Positions 19,484-28,723 of a stretch of 64,000 nucleotides of DNA are shown piece after piece. Each line of letters starts with the position of its first letter. Positions within the stretch are counted from its first letter, which is position 1. Location of the stretch: NCBI GenBank assembly GCA_037127315.1, contig JBBBDQ010000753.1, positions 777,501 through 841,500 on the forward strand, written 5' to 3'. The position numbers and the translations under genes are program-made. Below the pieces are notes generated by a model. It ran no database searches, was not told the origin of the DNA, and worked only from the letters and a program-made list of their open reading frames with translations. The DNA is from Ascarosepion bandense. Taxonomy: Eukaryota > Mollusca > Cephalopoda > Sepiida > Sepiidae.

Positions 19484-20921
19484 CTAGCTGTATAGCCAGG
19501 TGTTACTCGAGATCTCTGATTGGGAGGTTGTGAGGAGCATGGAACCACCTCTTAATTGCTGTTGTTCTCAGGTCCACCCTGACTCGGAGTGGTAGCACCT
19601 GTTAGGGTCCCAGCTATGGGCAAATAGTTAACCAACAAACTGGCGCCACAACACTATGAAAGTATAAAAATAGACTTTTATAGAAATATATATATATAAA
19701 TAGATTTTTATAGAAAAAATATACGTTTTTGAAGGAAAAATATTACCAACAAGACATTCTTGAAAAAAAAAATTATTACCATAATACATTTTTGAAGGAA
19801 AAAACATTATTCTCAGCAAAACATTTTTAAATACAAAGCTAGAAGACATTTTCAGTTTTAAAAAATAAAAAAGAATAAATAAAAACATAGAAAATTCATT
19901 AAAATCTGACTAAATCAACCTTTGCACTATGACCAAACATTAAAAATGTACCTTAAGACTCCACCTTTTTGGCATCAAATAACCCACAGAAGTTGATATG
20001 CCTTTAAACAAAACTCAAACTCAGGCGTTGCTCGGGGTATTTTAGTGGGTACGTTAAAATAGTAAGGTCAAGTTTTTATTCAAAAAGCTCCAGTATGAGG
20101 TTGCCGTGACGTGTAAATTAAAAAGTTGCGAAGTAAGCATTGGTTTTTGTTGTATTTGTGAAACGGAATTCTTGTTTGATCACTTTTGCCAATAAACGGG
20201 AATGATGTATGTACAATTGAGAAGAACGGGGCGGGTGTTACGGGAGCCTGTAATGTGATGCAATGACGTTGTGACGCAGAAGAAGTCTCTGCAACGTCGG
20301 AGGGGTTTACACCTTGTAGAAAAAGTGAAATTGTTATGGCATATGATAAGGTAGACGTTGCAAAAAAGAATCGATTTTTGTTGGAATGCAACTAAGCGTT
20401 TCTGAGAAATAAACGATCTCAAAAAGCAATATATTCCATTAATTTTTGCCTCACTCAGTGTGTTAATTGAAATCTTTGATCGCATATCAAGGAATCAGAT
20501 TTTAATCTTCCAGTGACTCGATTTTGATTGAACTTCTGTGAAGCGTCTTGGGGAAATGCATAAAAAGTGCGCAAAAGACCACCCGAAATTATGTTTGTCG
20601 TTGACTTTTGTCGATTCCTGTACCTTGATTCGAAAAATTTTTTTATGTACATCAAAGGTTCGAATCATGATTTACAAGTTGCCCTATTTTGGTTGAATTC
20701 TCATAAGGCGTCTCGGAGAAGAAGGGTTTGTAAATTCTAAGCGTTTCGGGTATTTCTGCCGGACCTTTAAAATCGATCCGAAAATCTTTTGCGTACATCA
20801 AATGTTCATGTCATGATCGAAAAATGACCCAATTTTGGTTGAAAGCGGACCAAGTGTTTCGGAGGAGTGAGGTTCATTAGAAACATACAGGCAGTCAGAC
20901 ATATCAATAGCAATATATATA
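19484..20921 (-). mobile_element. Helitron-like non-autonomous element
   Basis: On the minus strand the 3' end reads taacacctggctatacagctag, which gives a CTAG terminus preceded by a weak hairpin, as in Helitrons. The opposite end (about 20890-20921) has tatatatattgctattga, then gactgcctgtatgtttc, resembling Helitron 5' ends. Inside, near 20017-20040, a second hairpin-like cccgagcaacgcc occurs, so two nested elements are possible. No Rep/helicase coding is visible. A related internal piece is at 54.84-54.99 kb. Confidence 0.5.
20480..20865. repeat. Degenerate ~150-bp subrepeats in the Helitron-like body
   Basis: Blocks at about 20480-20545, 20630-20740 and 20770-20865 share gtacatcaaa.gttc, catgat, attttggttgaa and gtctcgga/gtttcggag words. 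Confidence 0.5.
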
Positions 20922-21200
20922 CAGTCAGTCAGTTTATTGCCATACGTGAAACACGCTTGGGCGATCATGTCTCGAAAGAGGCATGACTGACTGGGCAGAA
21001 GATTATCCCGCAGTAGGTTGCCATTGCTTTCTGCGGTAGACTGGTTGCCAGCCAAGGCTATAGAACCCAATCTGTTCTGTTATTTAACCCATAACTGGAA
21101 GGAAGAGACGGATTAATACCTTTTTCAAGGGTATTTGCGTGTAAGTGAATGCAATGAATTCAACTGGAATTCGAACTCGTCTCCCCGATTTCTCGTTCCG
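20922..21200 (-). mobile_element. tRNA-derived SINE, head cut off
   Basis: Same SINE family as 10185-10610: (TCAG)n at 20922, the gcgatcatgtctcgaaag segment, body, and box B complement gaattcgaactcg. It stops at tttctcgttccg (21200). There the next transposon begins, so box A is missing. Confidence 0.85.
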
Positions 21201-21660
21201 CAGGGTGTCTCAAAAAATGTACTCAAACTTTAACTGTCTCTAATATGCTTTTTTACTTTTTATGCAGGTGTAATTAATTAATCACAGCATGGCAGGAAAA
21301 TAACTTACTTTGGAAGAGAGGAAGATTGTCCAGAAATTTTACTGGAAGACCGAAAACGCCATTGAAGTGCAAAGACGATTCAGAAGGGAATTCGCAAAAC
21401 CGTCACCAATGCGTCAGACCATTGCTCGCATCAGAGACAAATTTGAAGCGGAAGGAACCGTCCAGAACGTCAATAAGAAACGTTCTGGACGACCACGGAC
21501 ATTCACGAGCCCTGGAAAAGGAGAGCAAGTGCAGGAAAGACTCTTTTGATCACCACAGAAATAACTTCGACAAACTGGTCGGGAAACCTACATATCAAAA
21601 GATAGCATTTATCACATCATGAAGCGTCTGGACAACAATGGTCATCAATTTGAACAATTT
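21201..21660 (+). mobile_element. Tc1/mariner-superfamily element fragment
   Basis: Begins with cagggtgtctcaaaaaatg, a typical transposon terminus, inserted into the preceding SINE. It carries the 5' part of a transposase gene. The matching inverted terminus is not found, and the rest of the gene is deleted after about 21640. Confidence 0.65.
21288..21640 (+). pseudogene. Transposase N-terminal DNA-binding domain, truncated
   Basis: An ATG at 21288 gives MAGK and then an in-frame stop. The same frame continues LTLEERKIVQKFYWKTENAI, EVQRRFRREF, TIARIRDKFEAEGTVQNVNK and RSGRPRTFTSP. This is the helix-turn-helix pattern of DUF4817-type transposases of the Tc1/mariner superfamily. After a frame change, GRETYISKDSIYHIMKRL-like residues follow. 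The catalytic domain is absent. One stop, at least one frameshift and a large 3' deletion make it non-functional. Confidence 0.7.
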
Positions 21661-21699
21661 CGAACATGATTCTTCAATTACATTTTTCTTCTGTATTCT

Positions 21700-22265
21700 G
21701 TATAGTTGCCATTTGTACGACGTTTAATAATAGATCATTTTATTTGTCTATATTTCTGAGATAAGGTAGTATTTAAAGTATTTACATTACTCGGACTATT
21801 GTCCTCATCTTTTTTGCCGGTTGTACGACATTTCGGCCGTTGTACGCTACGGTCTTCTTCAGGTGCTAAGAATTTCGAACCAACGTCTATATCTCCTGGA
21901 CCATGTGTCCTTAAGGACAAGAACTACTGAATTTTGGGGACTTTTAAACCTAATGTCTAGTAACCCTTTTTTACCAGTGGATATAGACGTTGGTTCTTTC
22001 TTGATTGACACTTAAAGTTGTGAATTCAGTACCAGGCTATAGCAGTGGTGAACAAGTAACTTGCATGGTTAGAGGGAAATAATTCATGACTTCCAATCGT
22101 GGCTTTACGCAAGAAATGAGGATGATATTCACCAGGGATTGTAATAAAAGGTTCGGTTCAAAATTCCTAGCACCCGAAGAAGGCCGGATCGTACAACGGC
22201 CTAAACGTCGTACAAATGGCAACAAAGATGAGGACAATAGTCCGAATAATGTAAATATTGTAAGG
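21700..22265. repeat. Dispersed locus with satellite units in inverted orientation
   Basis: 21750-21870 is one full unit related to the 119-bp satellite (atttctgagataaggtagta, attgtcctcatct, cgacatttcggccgttgtac, tcttcttcagg). A partial unit precedes it at 21703-21730. The same unit recurs in reverse complement at 22141-22262. Between them is a second inverted pair, gaaccaacgtctatat at 21878 and atatagacgttggttc at 21985. On the minus strand the first unit keeps CTGAAGA and CGAAA, where the big array has CAAAA. This is either the source or a sister of the array. Confidence 0.85.
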
Positions 22266-22276
22266 CCATATCTATT

Positions 22277-22363
22277 GGGGAGAAGGGATTAACATGAATG
22301 TAAGGAATTCGACTGGAATTCGAACCCAGCTCTCCGATTCTTCAGTCTAAGCCACTATCCATT
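22277..22363 (-). mobile_element. SINE head fragment (outer SINE of a nested pair)
   Basis: Has the complement of the tRNA-like head (gaattcgaacccagctctcc, then gccactatcc). The next SINE is inserted within it and duplicates its end. Confidence 0.7.
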
Positions 22364-22669
22364 CAGTCAGTTAAGTGCCATACCTGATGCACGCTTGGGC
22401 GATCATGTCTCGAAAGAGACATGACTGACTGGGTAGAAGATTATCCCGAAGTAGGTTGCCATTGCTTTCTGCGGTAGACTGGTTACCAGCCAAGGCTATA
22501 GAACCCAATCTATCCTGTTATTTAACCTATGACTGGAGGGACGTGACGGATTAATACCTTTCCCAAGGGTATTCGCGCGGAGGTGAATGCAAGGAATTCA
22601 ACTGGAATTCGAACTCGGCTCCCCGATTTGTCATTCCGTGTCGATATCCACTGCATCACAACGCACATC
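22364..22669 (-). mobile_element. tRNA-derived SINE with 13-bp target duplication
   Basis: Complete copy flanked by gccactatccatt (22351-22363) and gccgctatccatt (22670-22682), one mismatch. (TCAG)n end at left; box B complement gaattcgaactcgg and box A region at right. The insertion is nested in an older copy of the same family. Confidence 0.9.
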
Positions 22670-22883
22670 GCCGCTATCCATTATTGTATGTAAATTCATA
22701 AATTGTGTTGGTCCTCTGTGGTATGGTTCTTGCTGGTGAGCCGTTATTGTTGATAAAGATTTGGGCCGGTTTAAATTTTTATATGACATAATTAATTTAA
22801 TATTCTTCTTCTGCTGACTAGAGTTGTCCATGTCTTAATAATGTTTTCAAGGGCAAATTCGTACTTTTTGTAATCATAGTTCA

Positions 22884-23278
22884 ATGGATTCTACAGAAGG
22901 TAGCTGAGGAGAGTGACAAAAAGGACTACAAATAAAGAGCAAGAAAACCGAATGCAGTGTCATCAGCAAAAGGTGCAACCCAAAATGCCAAATACTTGTA
23001 GGGGATACTAGAATCAAGCAAGTACAAAAATCTTAATACCTAGGAAGTGTTCTAACAGGAGATGAAAAGTGCGACACAGAGATCCGAAGGCGAATTGGCA
23101 TGGCGAAGGACGCGTTCCAGAAGCTGAGTAAAGTACTAAGACACAGGAAAATTTCCTTAGAAACAATGAAGAGAGTGCTAGATTGCTATGTGATGTCGGG
23201 TCTTCAATATGGCAGTGAATGCTGGACAATATCATCAAAAATGAGGAAAAAACTTGAAGCAGCGGAAATTTGGATTTC
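22884..23278 (+). mobile_element. RTE LINE fragment
   Basis: Covers the RT stretch after the catalytic [55 protein letters not shown] and QYGSECWTISSKMRKKLEAA. It ends abruptly at AEIWIS. Both ends are missing, and one stop lies in the KYLG region. Confidence 0.85.
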
Positions 23279-23699
23279 TAAATTAAATTAATTACATCAG
23301 AGTGAGCATAAAAGTAACGCAAATTGAAAAAAATATGCAGTAATTCACTGAAACTTACTTTTGAGTTGACCGAATAATTACAAAAACGTTCATCTACTAA
23401 ACTCCGAAGTTGAGATACTGAACATTAGTGTGACATATTCTATATATGTAGTTTTCTCAGCTAGTAAATAGTGGCAACCGGAAAAAAGTGCAGTTAGGTC
23501 AGATTCCTACATTTTAGACATTTCATCACGTCAATATCTGGTCAACATCTGGATGACAACTGGTCAACATCTTGAAGGCATCTGGAGAGTGTGTGGTCAA
23601 CATCCGAAGCAAGTAAATAAAGTCGTTAAAAAAAAATAACATTGGTTAACAAGCTTAACTGTAAGATTCATTATTTTCACATATTCACAATGTTTTTTT
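23279..23699. other. Spacer with short tandem words
   Basis: Near 23530-23600 the word ggtcaacatctgg and relatives recur three or four times at 20-35 bp spacing. Otherwise unremarkable AT-rich sequence ending in a poly-T run at 23692-23708. Confidence 0.45.
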
Positions 23700-24618
23700 T
23701 TTTTTTTATAAGCGTTTCACCCCGAGCAAGGCATGTCACTGCCACTACTGTGCAGGGGGCTACGTAGAGTGGAGAAAGGATGATTAAATATAGGAAATGA
23801 CAGAGGGTGGGTGATAGGCGGGTAAGGATACCGAGAATGAGGGTTGGGTAGATGAGAGTGTTCTGAGAATAATTGGGGGTTAGTGTGATAGGAGGTGTCT
23901 ATTGACCCTACATTTAAACACCTGGAGATTGTAACTGTCGGGAAAGCAGACTTGTGGAAGGGAGTTCCACAGGCGGGAAGAGCGAGAAAAGAAGCTGTTG
24001 GAGTAGAATTTACGGTTACATCTTATTTGTTTAACTGTAAAAGGGTGGGACCTAGTTGCTAATCTAGTATCTCGTGTAAATTCGTGCTTAGGCGGTAACG
24101 GTGATCTAAGCTCATCGGAGCAGAAGCCATGAAAGTACTTGTAGAAGAAGCACAGGGAAGCCACATCACGCCGGTGAGAGAGCGGCTGCAGCCGGTCTGC
24201 CAAGTCAGTATCAACCACGTTACAGATCCTCCTTTGTATTTTGTCAAGAAGCCCAAGGAGAGCAGCAGGGGCACCCGACCAGATATGGCAGCAATATTCA
24301 ATACACGGGCGGATGGTAGATTTGTATATGTGCAGAATAGATTCAGGTGGGAAAAATTTCCGGGCCCTGCACAGGGAGCCCACTTTCATAGCAGCAGATT
24401 TGGCAATGGATTCGATATAGTCATTCCATTTGAGGTCCGCCGAGAGTGTAAGGCCAAGGAGGCGTAGTATTTTACTCTCTGGGAGGCTAGCCTGTCCCAT
24501 GCTAATGGGAGGTAGATGCGATTGTCTATGGTGATTAGTTGATAACAGCTTTGTTTTAGAGGCATTGAAATTTACCAACCATTTCCTACCCCAGGCCACT
24601 ACGGATTGTACAGTATTA
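23700..24618 (-). mobile_element. CR1/jockey-like LINE, 3' part
   Basis: Best-preserved copy of this second LINE family, lying on the minus strand. It comprises the C-terminal third of the RT protein and a 3' UTR that ends near a T-rich tract (aagcgtttcaccccgagcaa at 23711). The sister copies at 11.3, 50.6, 52.9 and 62.3 kb share the same 3' region. Confidence 0.8.
23880..24614 (-). pseudogene. C-terminal third of a CR1/jockey-like RT
   Basis: An open frame of about 245 residues reads VVAWGRKWLVNFNASKTKLL (just downstream of the RT catalytic box), LRLLGLTLSADLKWNDYIES, YKSTIRPCIEYCCHIWSGAP, LLDKIQRRICNVV, LSHRRDVASLCFFYKYFHG and RSSRLWNSLPQVCFPDSYNL, ending FKCRVNRHLLSH. This is the common C-terminal architecture of CR1/jockey-type LINE proteins. 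The catalytic RT core and endonuclease are missing through 5' truncation. The first dozen residues belong to flanking sequence. Confidence 0.85.
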
Positions 24619-24664
24619 AACATTATTAGAAAATAATGGGCACCATGTGTTATAAATAGAAACA

Positions 24665-25480
24665 AACCTATAAAATTATAAGTATAAAATTATAATTATA
24701 TACTTTTACTAACCTATAATTAATATCTGACTTTTAATTGTCATGACTAATATATTAATTTTACTTTTCTAATTATAATTAATATCGGATTTTACTTTAG
24801 TTTTAATAATTAATATAGCAATTTTACTTAAATTTTAATAATTAATATCGAATTTTTATTTTTATTTTGATAATTAGTATTGGATTTATACTTTAATCTT
24901 TATAATTCATATATGAATTTTACATTAATTTTACTAATTAATATCGGATTTTTAGTTTAATTTTCATGAGTAATATAGGATTTTTACTTTAATTTTCATC
25001 AATAAAACTAGATTTTTACATTAATTTTCATAATATAGAAGTTTTTAATCTAATTTTCATATTTAATATAAGATTTTTAATTTCATTTTCATAATTAATG
25101 TAGGATTTAAATTTAATTTTTATAATTAATATCAGATTGTTAAGTTAATCTTCATAATTAATATACGATTTTTATTTTGGTTTTCATTATTTATATCAAA
25201 TTTTACTTTAATTTTCATCATTAATATAGGAATTTTTGTTTAATTTTCGTAAGTTTTATTGGAGTTTTATTTAAATTTTCATTGTTAACATCGAAGTTTT
25301 ATTTTACTTTTCATAATTAATGTCAGATTTCTATTTTGATTTTCATAAATAATATCGGAAGTTATTCTTGTTTTGCATAATTATTATCAGATTTTTACTA
25401 CAATTTTCAAACTTAATATATAATTTTTACTCAATTTTCAAAATTAATATAAGATTTTTTGAGCTTATCATTTTTTCATT
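24665..25480. repeat. AT-rich ~32-bp minisatellite
   Basis: About 25 degenerate units of the form taatat.ggatttttacttt, then aattttcat.a. Successive aatat-gg-attttt words near 24940-25010 are 32 bp apart. Units vary widely in sequence and slightly in length. Confidence 0.8.
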
Positions 25481-25839
25481 TGCAGTGTATTATGTGACGT
25501 ACAATTCATAATATCTAATCATAATAAATACATTAATTATAACTTAATTTTTGAATGTCACGTTCTATTAGGCAAAATTTGAAAATTAATTTTATCAATA
25601 ATTAAACCCAAAAAATATTAGCAGCAGAAACATATAATTGATTTATACAATATCATTCATGCTGGAATAAATTAATATTTTGTTATTTAATATATTAATA
25701 GTTTTTATTGATATTCTCTAAACTTCAGTCAATCGCTTGTAGATTTTGAAAACTTTTCTACTTTTTCAACGTCAACATTATTTTGACCTTTGATCGAATA
25801 TTTTTTTCCAAATCTCCTAACATAGTTGATGCAAGTCGA
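25481..25839. other. AT-rich spacer, nothing recognised
   Basis: No frames or repeats of note. Separates the minisatellite from an RTE copy. Confidence 0.4.
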
Positions 25840-27170
25840 TTTTTATAGTACTGCCGAAGAAGCCAGGTGCAAACGAGTGCGAACTACACAGAACTATCAG
25901 TTTAATGAGTCACATTACAAAACTGATTGTCAGAATCCTGATGAAGAGAGCGAGAAGCAGAATCAGGCCAAAGATAGGACAGGAACAGTGTGGGTTCATC
26001 AAAGTAGAACAAGGAACGCCATATTTATGATTAGGATGCTCTCCGAAAGGGCAATACAAATAAAGAAGGACTTATACCTATGTTTTATTGATTATGCGAA
26101 GGCATTCGACAAAATACACCACAAAGAATTGATGGAGATGCACAGCAACCTCGACATTTTTGGGAAAGACACCAGAGTAATCAAGAATCTCTACTGGCAG
26201 CAAACTGCCTGTATACGGACAGGTAACGATTTCAGGAGATACACAAAGATAGAAAGAGGCGTAAGACAAGGATGTGTCTTTTCACCGGATCTCTTCAACT
26301 TGTACAGCGAGAACATTTTGAGAACTATAGATGCTACACCAGAATTTCATATCGGAGACGACAATTTGAACAACATAAGGAATGTAGATGATACAGTGCT
26401 GATTGCAGACACGGAAGACAACTACAGAGCCTCCTACAGAAGGTAGCTGAGGAGAGTGACAAAAAAGGACTACAAATAAAGAGCAAGAAAACTGAATGCA
26501 TTGTCATCAGCAAAAGGTGCAACCCAAAATGCCAAATACAGGTAGGGGATACTAGAATCAAGCAAGTACAAAAATTTAAATACCTAGGAAGTGCTCTAAC
26601 AGGAGATGGAACGTGCGACACAGAGATCAGAAGGCGAACTGCCATGGCGAAGGACGCATTCAAGAAGCTGAGTAAAGTACTAAGACACAGGAAAATTTCC
26701 CTAGAAACAAAGAAGAGAGTGCTAGATTGCTATGTGATGTCAGTTCTTCAATACGGCAGTGAATGCTGGACAATATCGAAAATGAGGAAAAAACTTGAAG
26801 CAGCGGAAATGTGGTTCTATAGAAGGATGCTGCGGATATCATGAACCGAACATGTGAGCAATGATGAGGTTTTGAAAAGAGTGGCATTGAAAACAAAAGT
26901 AATAGTGAGCATCAGGAAGAGACAATTGAAGTTCCTGGGACATGCAATGAGGAAGGAGGGCTTGGAGAACCTGATACTGACAGGCCAGATAGAAGGGAAA
27001 AGAGACAGAGCAAGGCAGCGGATAACATATTTGAAAGGCCTGATCAGGTGGATGACCGAACGGGGGTTGCGTGGAGTAACAGGAGAAACATATTAAAAGC
27101 CACCAGGGATAGGGAGACGTGGAAAGCATGATCGCCTACTTTCTGAAAAGACAGGGCACATAGAAGGAGA
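25840..27170 (+). mobile_element. RTE LINE, long 5'-truncated copy
   Basis: Starts inside the RT at [18 protein letters not shown] (frames change soon after) and runs to the 3' end, ggacagggcacatagaagg. It retains [20 protein letters not shown] (motif A) and [20 protein letters not shown] (motif B). Motif C reads NVDD where the family has YADD. A frameshift follows near 26440. The Trp codon after RIS at about 26844 is a stop. Inactive. Confidence 0.9.
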
Positions 27171-27203
27171 ATATATATGCCAGCTGTTTATAAGAAATTA
27201 TAA

Positions 27204-27275
27204 TGTGGATATAAAAAGGGGGATCAATTCGATATTATAACGAATATATAAACTGATCCCTCATTTTGTGGTCAT
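27204..27275. repeat. Small palindromic element, copy 2
   Basis: Outer words tggatataaaa and ttttgtggtca frame an inner gggggatca and tgatccctc pair. The arrangement is closest to the copy at 49608-49676 read in reverse. It sits between two RTE fragments. Confidence 0.7.
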
Positions 27276-27318
27276 ACTAGATTCAATCCATTTATATTCT
27301 AGATTTATGGTCTTGAGC

Positions 27319-27443
27319 TAGTGAATGGCAGAGAGGGTTTGGTGTAACAGGAGAAAGCGTGCTAAGAGCCACCAGGGATAGGGAGACGTGTAAAGCCGTG
27401 ATCGCCTACGTCCTGAAAGGATAGGGCACATAGAAGAAGAAGT
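27319..27443 (+). mobile_element. RTE LINE 3' end fragment
   Basis: Matches the last 120 bp of the family: taacaggagaaa, gccaccagggatagggagac, cctacgtcctgaaaggata, then an aagaagaag tail. A second 3' end lies only 150 bp upstream, so two insertions or a duplication are involved. Confidence 0.8.
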
Positions 27444-28199
27444 TGATAGCTGCAGAGAGCCCGGTTCAGCACAGGTCAAGATTGGTAGATCCTTGGTATT
27501 TATCTGATACCTCCCTCAAAAGACAGGATGTGGCTGATCTTTTTGTGGAAATTTCCGAGAGCGTGCGCTCAGGCGAATATTCCCCGTATACGGGGTCTTT
27601 ATTTATCCCAGACGAGACACTGCCTTCGGCATAGCCTCACCTGGGTTACTTTCTGCTCGATGTCTAACGAAGGCGGGGGTCTGACAGCGGAATGTGTCGA
27701 TGATTGATATCTACCGACCTTCCACTGAGACTGGATGGGGCCCAAGGTCGAATTTTATGAGGGATCTCCGAGCCCTTAAACCCGGGTAAAAATCTTTCCT
27801 TAAATTCTGCATAAGACAGGGTCGGGCTGTTGTCTATTTTCTCCCTCATCTGGGTTCCTTTCTGCCTAAAAACAAAGAGTTCGATAGTCAGAGATTCGGC
27901 AACAAAATGCTTTCGATGCTCTCTCGACTTGGCGGTACGATTCAGCTGTTATTAAGGGTTTTCACCACGCATGCAAATTAGTGATACTTTTAAAGGCACT
28001 AGAACCACGCAGTTTAAGTATCTACGAATATTCACAGTAATTGCAAATAGCGTCTTCGACCGGGCAGGCGAGATGCGGAAATACGAAACTAACATATCAG
28101 TAATACTACTTGGTTTCAATTAGAAAAAGAAAGAAAGAAAGAAATGCTTTACGTCTGTTTAAGTGGAATAAAAAATTGTCAATTTAAAATCTTCGTACA
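27444..28199. other. GC-richer unidentified segment
   Basis: Noticeably richer in G and C than the flanks. Carries a plus-strand frame at 27440-27634 (PWYLSDTSLKRQDVADLFVE, ISESVRSGEYSPYTGSLF) and an opposing minus-strand frame at 27664-27849 (SYAEFKERFLPGFKGSEIPH). I recognise neither. No terminal repeats seen. It could be part of a retroelement gag-like region or a gene remnant. Confidence 0.35.
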
Positions 28200-28345
28200 C
28201 TTTACTTATAAACAAATATATCTAAACTTATTTATAAATGGAACTTTGTCTCTCTCTGTGTGTGTGTGCCCGTTACCTATAGACTCCGAAACGGCCGAAC
28301 CGATTTTCTTGAAAATTCACACAGTTGTACTATAAGCGTCTGCGA
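28200..28345 (+). repeat. Dispersed repeat Z, copy 1 (Helitron-like leader)
   Basis: Contains taaacttatttataaatgga, actttgtc, gtgtgtgtgcccgttaccta, gactccgaaacggc and gaaccgattttcttgaaaat. It recurs inverted at 56026-56153. Sequences of this kind often occur near the 5' ends of non-autonomous Helitrons, but the assignment is inferential. Confidence 0.6.
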
Positions 28346-28527
28346 GTGTTCTTAGCTAGGTTTTCTGTCGAGGTATCCCAGATGAATATCGAAAATCGAT
28401 AATCGAAAAAATCCGGTTATAGAAGGAGTGGTCCGATTTTAATCAAATTTGATACACTCATAGACAAAGACATAAGAAACGATATTCAGAAGTTTCTAGG
28501 TTGCAGTTCTTACAATAGTGCAGAAAA

Positions 28528-28723
28528 TCGATAATATAAAAGGCAAGATGTTTGTGTGTGTGTCAGTTTATCTGTCTGTATGTCCTTTATACAAATCCAC
28601 AATTTTTATCCGATTCTCACCAAACTACGCATAAATATTATTTAGGCTGAGTCTGAGCTCCAGGACCATGGATTAGTTTTAAAGCTTTCATTACACCCGA
28701 GCAACGCCGGGTCATACTGCTAG
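28528..28723 (+). mobile_element. Short Helitron-like element
   Basis: Starts tcgataatataaaaggcaag, which resembles Helitron 5' ends with TC. It ends with a hairpin (acccg agcaacgc cgggt), then catactgctag, a CTAG terminus followed by T. About 196 bp, no coding capacity. Confidence 0.65.

Noticed and set aside
19234..19548. Minus-strand frame with a long CV repeat
   Set aside because: It is a translation of the (CA)n microsatellite.
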